Position numbers and translations under genes: made by a program. From contig JBBQRS010000097.1 of assembly GCA_038214535.1 (NCBI GenBank), positions 1 through 17,987 on the forward strand: 17,987 nucleotides of DNA. The letters run 5' to 3'. This document shows positions 1 to 6,927 of this stretch, one piece after another; the stretch's first letter is position 1; every line of letters begins with the position of its first letter. Origin of the DNA: JBBQRS01 sp038214535. Lineage in GTDB: Bacteria > Chloroflexota > Anaerolineae > CG2-30-64-16. The notes under the pieces were generated by a model that was not told where the DNA came from, did not search any database, and saw only the letters and a list, made by a program, of their open reading frames with translations.

Positions 1-1352
1 ACGTTGTTCGCCCAGCGGTTCGAGAGCACCCGGCGCAGGCTCAGCAGGTACTTCACCGTCTCCTCCGCGAAGACGGCCAGCACCACGTACTGGATCGGCA
101 GCTTCAACACCAGCCCCAGCACGATCGCCGTGGGGATGCCCACCAGCCAGGCCGCGCCCACGTCAATCACCGCGGCGAAGCGCGTGTCGCCGCCGCTGCG
201 CAGGATGCCCGCCAGCATCACCAGGTTCGAGGTGCGCTGGATCACTGTGAACGCCATCACCACCATCACCGCGGCCGCCGCGGCCTGCGTCGCCGGGGCG
301 ATGTCATAGAACCCCGGCACGACGCGCGACGCCAGCAGCAGCAGCCCGCCCATCAGCGCGCCCACCGCCGTCGTGATCACCAGCGTGCGCCGCGCCCAGG
401 CGGGGGTGCGCGCCTCGTCGCCCGCGCCGATGCTGTTCCCGATCAGGGTCGCCGCGCCCGCGGCCAGCCCGCTGAACGGCACGAACGCGATGTTCTCGAT
501 GGTGGCCGAAATGCTCACCGCGGCCACGGCGTCCGTCCCCACCCGCCCGTAGACCCCCTGGTAGACGCTGCCCGCCAGCGCCCACAGGAACTCACTGGCG
601 ATCACCGGCGCGGCGATCAGCGCGAAGCGGCGGATCAGCCAGCTCTCGCGCACGTAGCCGGCCATCTCGCGGACGCTCGCGGCCAGCGGCCCGCGCCCGC
701 GGTAGACGCCGATCAGCAGCGCCCCGGTCAGGCCATAGCGCATGATCGCGGTCGCCGTCGCCAGCCCCAGCGCGCCCATCTGCGGCAGCCCGGCGCCCCC
801 GAAGATCAGCAGATAGGCCAGCCCGCTCTTCAGCAACAGGCTTACGATGATCACGGTCACCGGCAGCCGCACCTGCCCCAGACTCCTAAGGAGGAACATA
901 TAGGCGTTGCTCACCACGAACGGCAGGAAGCCGAGCCCGATGATCCGCAGATAGCGGCTGCCCAGGGCGATCACCGCGGGGTCGGCGGTGTAGAGGCGCA
1001 GCACCGCGGCGGGCGCGAAGATCGCCGTCAGCGAGAAGAGCGCGCCCGCCGTCAGCGCGATGGTCAGCGTCAGCCCCAACACCTGGCGGATCCCCGCGAC
1101 GTCGCGCTTGCCCCAGAACTGCGCCCCGAACACCGCCCCGCCCGTGCCGAGGCCGAAGATCAGCACGGCCAGCAGGAAGAAGAACTGGTTCGCCAGCGTC
1201 GCCGCGGCGAGTTGCGTCTCACCGAGCTGCCCGATCATGAACATGTCGAAGGCGTTGAGCAGCGCGAAGACCAGCTCTTGCAGGGCGATGGGCGCGGCGA
1301 TCCGCAGCAGGGCAGGCAGGAACGCGGGATCGCTGTCGAGGGCGTGGCGCAT
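1..1352 (-). CDS. MATE family multidrug/cation exporter, C-terminus cut by window edge
   Basis: About 450 residues are readable from an ATG at 1352 down to the window edge with no stop. The protein is very hydrophobic with about twelve membrane segments in two similar halves, as in MATE (multi-antimicrobial extrusion) transporters, which export drugs or metabolites using Na+ or H+ gradients. N-terminal features typical of the family include PIALQELVFALLNAFDMFMI and GQLGETQLAAATLANQ, followed by GTGGAVFGAQFWGKRD. Family members are about 450-460 residues, so only a few C-terminal residues are probably missing. No Shine-Dalgarno sequence precedes the ATG; a TATAAT hexamer ends 7 bases upstream, suggesting a leaderless transcript. 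Substrate cannot be told. It reads in the same direction as the toxin-antitoxin pair but is separated from it by a palindromic repeat. Confidence 0.9.
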   Translation of the reverse strand, partial: MRHALDSDPAFLPALLRIAAPIALQELVFALLNAFDMFMIGQLGETQLAAATLANQFFFLLAVLIFGLGTGGAVFGAQFWGKRDVAGIRQVLGLTLTIALTAGALFSLTAIFAPAAVLRLYTADPAVIALGSRYLRIIGLGFLPFVVSNAYMFLLRSLGQVRLPVTVIIVSLLLKSGLAYLLIFGGAGLPQMGALGLATATAIMRYGLTGALLIGVYRGRGPLAASVREMAGYVRESWLIRRFALIAAPVIASEFLWALAGSVYQGVYGRVGTDAVAAVSISATIENIAFVPFSGLAAGAATLIGNSIGAGDEARTPAWARRTLVITTAVGALMGGLLLLASRVVPGFYDIAPATQAAAAAVMVVMAFTVIQRTSNLVMLAGILRSGGDTRFAAVIDVGAAWLVGIPTAIVLGLVLKLPIQYVVLAVFAEETVKYLLSLRRVLSNRWANN

Positions 1353-1389
1353 GAGAGGAATTATACGCTACGATGTGCCGGATGGTCGT
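1353..1389 (-). promoter_or_regulatory. Candidate promoter for a leaderless MATE transcript
   Basis: On the minus strand a perfect TATAAT lies at 1365-1360, leaving only 7 bases before the ATG at 1352, so transcription would start at or next to the start codon. The -35 region is poor (ACGACC at an 18-base spacing matches TTGACA at three positions). No ribosome-binding site is visible, which fits leaderless translation. Confidence 0.5.
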
Positions 1390-1391
1390 TT

Positions 1392-1427
1392 CAGACCTGA
1401 CAGGTTTCCGGAAACCTGTCAGGTCTG
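1392..1427. repeat. Palindromic repeat family I, copy 1 (perfect 36-bp palindrome)
   Basis: The left arm AGACCTGACAGGTTTCC at 1393-1409 is followed directly by its exact reverse complement at 1410-1426, and the outer C/G pair at 1392/1427 also matches. Three more copies lie at 2091, 3743 and 8233. This copy sits 24 bases past the DUF5615 stop codon and before the MATE promoter. It could act as an mRNA 3' end or stabiliser, but no T-run follows. Confidence 0.93.
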
Positions 1428-1450
1428 GCCGTTCATTTCTACAAGCGGCG

Positions 1451-1819
1451 CTAACGCGTCACGGGGAGCGACCGGACGCGGACAGCCTGGTCGGTGACGC
1501 TAATCAACGCGCCGGCGCTGAGCACGTCGCTGAAGCGAGTCAGTAAATCTTCCAACCGAAGATTGACCTGTTCAGCGCGCATGTTGGAGAGGCGAAACGT
1601 CACAACACTGGGCGCTTGCTCGCGACTCAATGCCACAATCCGCGTAAAATCGAGATCATGGGTGAGGATAATGCGGTTTTCAGCCAGCGCTTTCTCGATA
1701 ATCAGCGCGTCGCTAAGCCGCTGCAGGTTCTGCTCGCGCAGATGCACGGCATCGAACCCCTGGGTGCGCAACCATAAGGCCGAACTCCGGGCAAGGCCCA
1801 TATCCAGCAAGAATTTCAT
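1451..1819 (-). CDS. DUF5615 PIN-like protein, probable toxin of a toxin-antitoxin pair
   Basis: A 122-residue protein with the DUF5615/Mut7-C PIN-like pattern: it starts MKFLLDMGL with an Asp at position 6, has QRLSDALIIEKALAENR at 33-49, ILTHDLDF at 51-58 with Asp55 and Asp57, and PSVVTFRL at 70-77. These spaced acidic residues are those expected to hold metal in PIN-type ribonucleases. The family is usually predicted to be an RNase toxin, although direct evidence is limited. Its ATG overlaps the stop of the upstream DUF433 gene by 4 bases (ATGA), so the two are translationally coupled. The last residues (about 105-122) diverge from the core. Function as a toxin is inferred from family and gene pairing. 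Confidence 0.85.
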   Translation of the reverse strand: MKFLLDMGLARSSALWLRTQGFDAVHLREQNLQRLSDALIIEKALAENRIILTHDLDFTRIVALSREQAPSVVTFRLSNMRAEQVNLRLEDLLTRFSDVLSAGALISVTDQAVRVRSLPVTR

Positions 1820-2052
1820 GCCGCTGCCAGCGGTGCATAGATCGCGTCATCCATCATCCGCGCGGCATATTGGAGCGACTGCTGAATATCCTCCGGTGCG
1901 AGGTCGGGATACTCTGCAATAATTTCCTGCACCGTCATTCCATTGGCGACGAGATTCAAGATCAGCGCGACGGAAATGCGCATCCCCCGAATGCACGCTT
2001 TGCCGCCCAGCACGTCCGGGTCGGTCGTAATGCGATCGAGTTCTAACACCAC
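1816..2052 (-). CDS. DUF433 protein, probable antitoxin
   Basis: A 78-residue DUF433 protein. The family signature is clear: DRITTDPDVLGGKACIRGMR (residues 6-25), then ILNLVANGMTVQEIIAEYPD and EDIQQSLQYAAR. The central part forms a helix-turn-helix-like fold in this family (VapB45-related), and the protein is usually encoded directly before a DUF5615 toxin, as here. The likely start is GTG at 2052, chosen because GAGGAG lies 6 bases upstream; no ATG is available near the conserved N-terminus. It is expected to neutralise its partner and may repress its own promoter. The overlapping stop/start with the toxin gene ensures that antitoxin is made first. Confidence 0.87.
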   Translation of the reverse strand: MVLELDRITTDPDVLGGKACIRGMRISVALILNLVANGMTVQEIIAEYPDLAPEDIQQSLQYAARMMDDAIYAPLAAA

Positions 2053-2090
2053 AACACACTCCTCAATCCTGTGTTTGCCGCGTGATTGTA

Positions 2091-2128
2091 CCAGACCTGA
2101 CAGGTTTCCGAAAACCTGTCAGGTCTGG
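2091..2128. repeat. Palindromic repeat family I, copy 2
   Basis: Same palindrome as at 1392, differing by one central base (TTTCCGAAAA rather than TTTCCGGAAA) and extended by one extra outer C/G pair. It lies between the 5' end of the DUF433 gene and the 3' end of the UspA gene, next to a second, unrelated palindrome and a decayed half copy. Confidence 0.92.
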
Positions 2129-2138
2129 CCGCGCATGT

Positions 2139-2179
2139 AGAAACCCGGTTTCCAGCTAAGCTGAAGAAACCGGGTTTCT
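2139..2179. repeat. Palindromic repeat family II (AAACCCGGTTT type)
   Basis: AGAAACCCGGTTTC at 2139-2152 and its exact reverse complement at 2166-2179 form a 14-bp stem. The 13-base centre contains a smaller palindrome, CAGCTAAGCTG. It sits 11 bases beyond family I copy 2. Only one copy is seen in this window. Confidence 0.85.
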
Positions 2180-2183
2180 GGGA

Positions 2184-2201
2184 CACCTGTCAACTCTGGC
2201 C
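2184..2201. repeat. Decayed half copy of palindrome family I at the UspA stop codon
   Basis: CACCTGTCAACTCTGGCC matches the right arm and flank of copy 2 at 15 of 18 positions. Read on the minus strand it supplies the TGA stop (2192-2190) of the UspA gene. With copy 2 and the family II palindrome this makes a compound repeat spanning 2091-2201. Confidence 0.6.
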
Positions 2202-3056
2202 GGGGCGGACGAGCAGCACCGGCAGCAGGCTGCGCCGCACGACTTCCAGCGCCACGTTGCCCAGCAGCAGCCGCTCGACCCCGCTGCGCCCGTGCGTTGC
2301 CATGACGATCAGTTGCGCGCCCGACTCCACCGCCTCGCGCACGATGGCGTCGGCGGGCCACCCTTCTCTGGCCATCGTCTGCACCGTCAGGCCGTCGTCG
2401 CGGAGCTTGCCGGCGACCCGGCCCAAGTACGCCTCGGCTTGCTGCCGCTGCTCTTCGAGCGAACCGACGACCATGCTGGTCACGACGAATTCATACGTGG
2501 TGACGACTGGCGGCTCGAGCGCGCGCAGCAGCAGCAGCCGGGCATCGAGGGCGCGGGCGAGCGCTTCCGCGTGGGGCAACGTCGCTTCGGCGAAGGGCGA
2601 TCCATCCAGGGGCACGAGCACCGCCAACGGTTCCGGCCCGGCGGCCAGCGTGGGGATCTCGCCCGTGGGGCGCACCAGCAGGACGGGCGTCGTGCTGTGG
2701 TTGACCACCTGTTCGGCCACCGAGCCATAGATCCAGCGCCCCAGGCCCGAGCGGCCATGCGTACACATCACGATCAGGTCGGCGCTCTGCAGTGCGGCCT
2801 CCATAAGAATGCCGTCGGCCGCGTCGCCATACGGCGTGGCGATCTCGCAGGCCACACCCCGCCGGAACACCCCGGTTTCCAGCGCCGTCAGGTAAGCTTG
2901 CGCCTCGGTCGGGTCTACACCCGATGAGGCCGCGCCGCTGACGACGCGCAGCAGGATCAGCCGCGCGTCCAGGGCGTGCGCCAGCGTCTCGGCCAGCGGC
3001 AGCGCCCGTTCGCTGAACGCCGAACCATCCAGGGGTACCAGAATCTTCTTATACAT
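2190..3056 (-). CDS. Tandem-domain universal stress protein (UspA family)
   Basis: A 288-residue cytoplasmic protein made of two Usp domains (about 1-130 and 143-288), each starting with a beta strand and DGS (ILVPLDGSAFSERALPLAE; AVLVPLDGSPFAEATLPHAE). In domain 1 the nucleotide-binding motif is largely kept: THG101, nine residues, then G111-S112, although the first Gly of the G-x2-G-x9-G-(S/T) pattern is Cys98. In domain 2 the same stretch ends G266-N267, so Ser/Thr is replaced by Asn and ATP binding there may be weaker. The start at 3056 was chosen because AAAGGAGG lies 7 bases upstream; a longer reading adds only ten atypical residues. Usp proteins aid survival under stress; the specific role is unknown. 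Confidence 0.92.
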   Translation of the reverse strand: MYKKILVPLDGSAFSERALPLAETLAHALDARLILLRVVSGAASSGVDPTEAQAYLTALETGVFRRGVACEIATPYGDAADGILMEAALQSADLIVMCTHGRSGLGRWIYGSVAEQVVNHSTTPVLLVRPTGEIPTLAAGPEPLAVLVPLDGSPFAEATLPHAEALARALDARLLLLRALEPPVVTTYEFVVTSMVVGSLEEQRQQAEAYLGRVAGKLRDDGLTVQTMAREGWPADAIVREAVESGAQLIVMATHGRSGVERLLLGNVALEVVRRSLLPVLLVRPGQS

Positions 3057-3096
3057 AGTCGCGCCTCCTTTCTGAGTCGCCCGCATCGGGTTACGA

Positions 3097-3189
3097 AGAA
3101 TCCATCCGAAAATCGTGCTTCGTCCCCCTTCGTAGTGACGGCTTCAGCCGTTAGGGGCCACACAACGGCTAAAGCCGTCACTACAAAGG
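3097..3189. repeat. Palindromic repeat family III, copy 1, with conserved outer flank
   Basis: GTAGTGACGGCTTCAGCC plus GTT at 3132-3152 pairs with 3164-3184 over 21 bp with one mismatch, around an 11-base loop; pairing extends to 3127-3189 past a further mismatch. About 15-20 bases to the left, AGAATCCATCCGAAA (3097-3111) recurs at 14 of 15 positions beside copy 2. It lies between the NifU-like stop and the UspA start. Confidence 0.85.
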
Positions 3190-3199
3190 AGAGCGCGCG

Positions 3200-3655
3200 C
3201 TATCCGCGCGGCAACTCGGCAAGCGCCGCGCGCAGGGTCTCCACCGCCAACTCTGCGCAATGGTGGCTCTTATGGGGCAGGCCGTCCAGCGCCGCAATCA
3301 GCGTTTCCGGGGCGATCGCCGCCGCTTCCTCCGGCGTCTTGCCGCACGCCATCGTCGTCAGCATGTCCGCGCACGCCGTGGTAGATATACAGCCATCCGC
3401 CCAGAACGTCGCCTCGGTGATCCGTTCGCCGTCCACCCGCACGTAGATCTCCATCACCTCGCTGCACCAGCCGACGCAGGTGGCGTGGGCGTCCGGGTTC
3501 TCCATCCGGCGCAGGTTGGTCGGATGCCGGCCGTGTTGCAGGGTCTTCGCGGAGTAGCTCACCGGCGCGGGTTCATCCGCATGGTGACCCGTGACGTGAT
3601 CGGGCAGTTCCGCGCCGCTGAGGTCGGTGTAGAGCGAAATATCTTGCTTATCCAT
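3200..3655 (-). CDS. NifU/IscU-like iron-sulfur cluster scaffold protein
   Basis: A 151-residue protein with the IscU/NifU-N pattern. Three cysteines fall where the scaffold ligands sit in IscU: Cys64 in CVGWCSEVMEIYVRV, Cys89 in ATFWADGCISTTACADML, and Cys133 in HKSHHCAELAVETLRAAL. Three more cysteines (60, 95, 104) are present, and the usual Asp after the first ligand is not conserved (WCSE here). The N-terminal 45 residues differ from classic IscU. No iscS, sufS or other Fe-S genes are nearby, so it may be an accessory or lone scaffold. The ATG at 3655 is preceded by GAAGG about 10 bases upstream and by a strong promoter. Cluster assembly is inferred from the family. Confidence 0.8.
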   Translation of the reverse strand: MDKQDISLYTDLSGAELPDHVTGHHADEPAPVSYSAKTLQHGRHPTNLRRMENPDAHATCVGWCSEVMEIYVRVDGERITEATFWADGCISTTACADMLTTMACGKTPEEAAAIAPETLIAALDGLPHKSHHCAELAVETLRAALAELPRG

Positions 3656-3703
3656 CTTTGTCTTTACCTTCTATGCATCTGCGATCATCGCGCACCTATA
3701 ATG

Positions 3704-3732
3704 ATTATATCCCCATATGTGCATAATATCAA
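3704..3732 (-). promoter_or_regulatory. Near-consensus sigma-70 promoter for the NifU-like gene
   Basis: On the minus strand TTGATA (3732-3727) and TATAAT (3709-3704) are separated by exactly 17 bases, 11 of 12 consensus matches. Transcription would start near 3697, giving a leader of about 40 bases before the ATG at 3655. It is among the few AT-rich stretches in the window. Confidence 0.8.
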
Positions 3733-3742
3733 TAGCCGCGCG

Positions 3743-3776
3743 AGACCTGACAGGTTTCCGAAAACCTGTCAGGTCT
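3743..3776. repeat. Palindromic repeat family I, copy 3, containing a stop codon
   Basis: AGACCTGACAGGTTTCC and its near-perfect complement span 3743-3776 with one central mismatch. The right arm, read on the minus strand, gives the last codons and the TGA stop (3771-3769) of the GyrI-like gene. The other side borders the promoter of the NifU-like gene. Confidence 0.92.
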
Positions 3777-4260
3777 GGGGTACGAACGAATTTCGTAATC
3801 CCAAATTCCTCTCCACCGGCATGTAGAACTGCATCTCCGTCGCCGGGTCGTCCGGCTCGAAGCTCAGCCCGTAATACTCATATTCCGGGCCGCCGGTGTG
3901 ATGATAGCCCGCCTCCGCCGGCCAACTGTTGTGCATGTAGTCCAGCGCCTGCATGATCCGGTTGAACGGGAAGGTGAGCACCGCGTAGGTCCCCGGCGGC
4001 ACCTCCCAGCGGGCCATCCCCTCCGGCGTTGCCGTGTCGGGCAGCACCTCGGCTCCGGCCACGTAGTCGAACGCGCCGGTCGCCCTGTCGTAGTTGCCCA
4101 TCACGCCGTAGTAGACGCCCGTATCGGCGAGGCCGTCAATCTCGCCCAGCCGCGGGAAGAACTCGCCCCACAGCGCCGGGATCTCCTTATGCTCGTTGCG
4201 GCCCCGGTACTTCACCCCGATGACCACAAACCCATCGCCCGATGTAATTTCAGCTTCCAT
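3769..4260 (-). CDS. Stand-alone GyrI/Cass2-like effector-binding domain protein
   Basis: A 163-residue protein that is nearly all one small-molecule-binding domain of the GyrI/AraC-effector/Cass2 type. Recognisable parts are GVKYRGRNEHKEIPALWGEF (15-34), FDYVAGAEV (64-72), WEVPPGTYAVLTF (85-97), the EYEYY segment (127-131) and the terminal strand FYMPVE (145-150). There is no HTH, so it is not a transcription factor itself; such single-domain proteins bind hydrophobic or cationic ligands and may sequester or hydrolyse them. AGGAGGT lies 6 bases before the ATG at 4260, which decides the start over an upstream in-frame ATG that reads repeat sequence. The final 13 residues, after FYMPVE, come from repeat sequence and look like read-through of an original end. 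Confidence 0.85.
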   Translation of the reverse strand: MEAEITSGDGFVVIGVKYRGRNEHKEIPALWGEFFPRLGEIDGLADTGVYYGVMGNYDRATGAFDYVAGAEVLPDTATPEGMARWEVPPGTYAVLTFPFNRIMQALDYMHNSWPAEAGYHHTGGPEYEYYGLSFEPDDPATEMQFYMPVERNLGLRNSFVPQT

Positions 4261-4282
4261 GTGAGCACCTCCTGACGGCGAT

Positions 4283-4437
4283 TTTACCACGGAAAACACG
4301 GAAAACACGGCCAACACGGATGCTGCGCACGGCTAACACGGATCGCGTCCACCCCAATCCGTGTTAGCTCGATTCGTGTTGGCCCAATCCGTGTTAGCCG
4401 TGCGAGCCCATCCGTGTGAGCCCAATCCGTGTTAGCC
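4283..4437. repeat. ACACGGAT repeat cluster (family IV), downstream of the GH2 gene
   Basis: The left half carries copies in one orientation (ACCACGGAAAACACGG, CCAACACGGAT, GGCTAACACGGAT) and the right half carries several in the other (AATCCGTGTTAGC), making a large imperfect palindrome. The GH2 stop TAA lies in a GGCTAACACGG unit at its right edge. It fills the gap between GH2 and the GyrI-like gene; nothing else is visible there except that gene's Shine-Dalgarno. Confidence 0.88.
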
Positions 4438-6768
4438 CGAGACCACCACCGTCTCCGCGGCCACCAGCCCCGCGGCCGTCGCACTTAGTCGAATCTCGCC
4501 GGCCTCGCCGGTCGAGGCGACCACCGCGAGGCAGCGGCCCCGGAAGGCGCGACGATGATCGCCCACGTAGAGTTCCTCGCTCACGGGGTTGGCGTTGCCC
4601 ACGGCGAGCAACACGCCCGGCCCCTCCACCGCGAACGTGATCTCGTGATCCGCCAGCGGGTGCAGCCGCCCCTCGCTATCCACCACCTCGACGGTGACGT
4701 AGCTCAGGTCGCCCGCCGCCGCGTTGATGCTCGCGCGGTCGGGGGTCAGCCGGATCGCGGCCGCCTCGCCCACCGTGACCAGCGTCGCCTCTTCGCAGGG
4801 GTGAATCCCGATCGTGCCGACGGCGCGCAGCACGCCCGGCGCATACGGAACCTCGAAGGTCGCCGTGTAGCGCTCGGCCTTGCCCGTCCGCTGCGTGCCC
4901 AGCGACTTGTCGTTCAGCAGCAGCTCCACCTGCTCGCACGACGAGTAGACGTCCACCTTCAGCGTCTCGCCCTCGCGGCCCGGCCAGTTCCAGCTCGCCT
5001 GTGCGTCGGGCCAGCCCCACCGCGTCAGCGCGCTCTTCATCCCCTCTGGCGTGGGCTGATGCACCACGATGTAAACCTGCGCGCCCTCGTTCCAGAGGAT
5101 GTCGCGGTAGTAGGACTGGGGCCGCTTGAACCCGCACAGGTCCAGGTCGCCGCAGTTGGCCTGATGCCACGGGTACGCGCCCAGGAAGATGTTCGGTTCG
5201 CCGCTCTCGGTGAAATCCTCGCGGCCGATGCCCGCCTCGCCCAGGTAGTCGAGCGAAGTCCATACGAAGTCGCCGATCACCCAGGGGTGCGCCTCGACGG
5301 CGTTCCAGTTGTCCAACGCCTGAATCGGGAAGGACTCGGTGCCGGCCATCAGCCGCCCCGGATGGCGCGCGTGATCCGCCTCGTAGCGCTCCCACAGGTA
5401 GTTGTAGCCGCCCACGTCCAGCGGGGCGAACACGGCGTCGGTATCTTCCCACTTCCGCTTGCCGTCGAACGTGTCGCAGATCGCCGCGGTGATCGGCCGC
5501 GTCGGGTCGAGCGCGCGCACCTCGGCGGCCAGCATCTGCGCGATCGCGCCACCCTCCGACCGCCCGTCGCGCTCCACCAGCTCATTGCCGATGCTCCACA
5601 TCACTACGCTGGGGTGGTTGCGGTCGCGCCGCACCATGCTCGCGATATCGCGTTCCTGCCACGCGTCGAACGTCACGTGATAATCGCCCACGTTCTTGCC
5701 CACGCGCCAGCAGTCGAACGCCTCGTCAATCACCAGCATCCCCAGCCGGTCGCACGCGTCGAGGAAGGCCGGCGCGGGCGGGTTGTGCGCGCAGCGGATC
5801 GCGTTATAGCCCGACGCCTTGTGAATCTCGACCTTGCGCTCCTCCGCGCGATCATACGAGGCCGCGCCCAGCACGCCGTTGTCGTGATGCACGCAGCCGC
5901 CCTTCATCAAGATCGGCGCGCCATTCAGCAGGAAGCCGCGCGCCGGGTCCACCGCCACCGTGCGAATCCCGAAGGGCGTGGTCTCGGCGTCTACCGTCGC
6001 GCCGTCCACCAGCAGCTCGCTCTCCAACGTGTAGAGGTTCGGCGCGTCGGGCGACCAGAGTTGCGGCGCGCCGACACTGAGTTCTTGATCCGCGTCCAGC
6101 GTCGCGCCCGCCGCCAGGGTGATCTGCGTCGCCGTCTGCGCGGTGAGGCCGCCGTCGGGCGCGAGGATACGCGTCTGCAACGTCATGCCGGCCTCCGCAT
6201 CCCGCGCGTTGACCACGGTCGTCACGGCCCGCACGGTGGAGACGGTGGCGGTGACGACGGGCGTGGTCACGCGCACGCCCCGGTGCGCGATGTGGGCCGG
6301 CTCGGCCACCAGCAGCCACGCGTGCCGGTAGATGCCCGACCCGGAGTACCACCGGCTGTTGAGCTGGTGCGAGTTGTCCACCGTGACGGTGAGCGTTTGC
6401 GTCTCGCCATACTTAAGATAGGGCGTGAGGTCTACCGTGAAGCTGGTGTAGCCGTAGGGGTGGCGGCCCAGGAAGTTCTCGTCGAGGGCGATCTCGGCGT
6501 TCATGTAGACGCCCTCGAACTCGATCAGCACGCGCTTGCCGCGCCACGCTTCGGGGACCTCAACCGTATGCCGATACCAGCCGCGGCCCATCGGGAAGTA
6601 CCCGCCCGAGTGGTTGCTCGGTTCGTCGGCCCCGCGCGCCAGCCCGATGCTCCAGTCGTGCGGCAGCGTCACCGCCTGCCACGACGAGTCGTCCACCGGC
6701 CGCCAGGCCGCGAAGGGCGGCTCGCCCAGATAAAATCGCCAGCCTGCATCGAAAGGTTGCTTCTGCAT
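4432..6768 (-). CDS. Glycoside hydrolase family 2 enzyme (beta-galactosidase type)
   Basis: A 778-residue GH2 enzyme, predicted to release terminal beta-linked sugars. Domains in order: sugar-binding jelly roll (about 1-155, with LPHDWSI and SGSGIYRHAWL), immunoglobulin-like domain (about 160-272), catalytic TIM barrel (about 274-560), a DUF4982-like segment (about 585-660) and a C-terminal beta domain (about 665-778). The acid/base is Glu396 in MWSIGNELVE; the probable nucleophile is Glu478 in AGTESF. No signal peptide is visible, so it should be cytoplasmic and act on imported oligosaccharide. The start at 6768 is favoured by GGAGA about 10 bases upstream; an in-frame ATG at 6810 lies in repeat sequence. 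The URO-D-like gene and sugar transporter upstream read the same way. Galactosidase, glucuronidase or other specificity cannot be decided. Confidence 0.93.
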   Translation of the reverse strand: MQKQPFDAGWRFYLGEPPFAAWRPVDDSSWQAVTLPHDWSIGLARGADEPSNHSGGYFPMGRGWYRHTVEVPEAWRGKRVLIEFEGVYMNAEIALDENFLGRHPYGYTSFTVDLTPYLKYGETQTLTVTVDNSHQLNSRWYSGSGIYRHAWLLVAEPAHIAHRGVRVTTPVVTATVSTVRAVTTVVNARDAEAGMTLQTRILAPDGGLTAQTATQITLAAGATLDADQELSVGAPQLWSPDAPNLYTLESELLVDGATVDAETTPFGIRTVAVDPARGFLLNGAPILMKGGCVHHDNGVLGAASYDRAEERKVEIHKASGYNAIRCAHNPPAPAFLDACDRLGMLVIDEAFDCWRVGKNVGDYHVTFDAWQERDIASMVRRDRNHPSVVMWSIGNELVERDGRSEGGAIAQMLAAEVRALDPTRPITAAICDTFDGKRKWEDTDAVFAPLDVGGYNYLWERYEADHARHPGRLMAGTESFPIQALDNWNAVEAHPWVIGDFVWTSLDYLGEAGIGREDFTESGEPNIFLGAYPWHQANCGDLDLCGFKRPQSYYRDILWNEGAQVYIVVHQPTPEGMKSALTRWGWPDAQASWNWPGREGETLKVDVYSSCEQVELLLNDKSLGTQRTGKAERYTATFEVPYAPGVLRAVGTIGIHPCEEATLVTVGEAAAIRLTPDRASINAAAGDLSYVTVEVVDSEGRLHPLADHEITFAVEGPGVLLAVGNANPVSEELYVGDHRRAFRGRCLAVVASTGEAGEIRLSATAAGLVAAETVVVSG

Positions 6769-6800
6769 GATGTGTCGTTCTCCTTTTCGGTCATGAAATT

Positions 6801-6927
6801 GAGCCCACACGGATGGGCAGCCAACACGGATGGGTTAGCCAACACGGATGGGTTACCTGGACGTTTGCTAATCCGTGCATGCGTGTGCGCCAATCCGTGT
6901 TAGCTCCCATCCGTGTTGGCCGTGTCA
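6801..6927. repeat. ACACGGAT repeat cluster (family IV), upstream of the GH2 gene
   Basis: Three direct units (CCCACACGGATGGG, CCAACACGGATGGG, CCAACACGGATGGG) are followed by opposite-orientation units (AATCCGTG, AATCCGTGTTAGC, ATCCGTGTTGGCC). The layout mirrors the cluster at 4283-4437, so the GH2 gene is bracketed. The URO-D-like stop codon (TGA, 6927-6925) adjoins the rightmost unit. Confidence 0.88.

Noticed and set aside
4283..4437. CRISPR array
   Set aside because: Units are short (about 8-14 bases), change orientation midway and lack regular spacers; no cas gene is present.
6769..6810. Upstream ATG at 6810 as the GH2 start
   Set aside because: The added residues fall in repeat sequence and lack a ribosome site, while the ATG at 6768 has GGAGA upstream and matches the usual GH2 N-terminus.
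4555..6903. Open plus-strand frame of 782 codons across the GH2 region
   Set aside because: It is the antisense shadow of the GH2 gene: the translation is rich in His, Arg, Val and Ala with no recognisable domain, whereas the minus strand has complete GH2 motifs.
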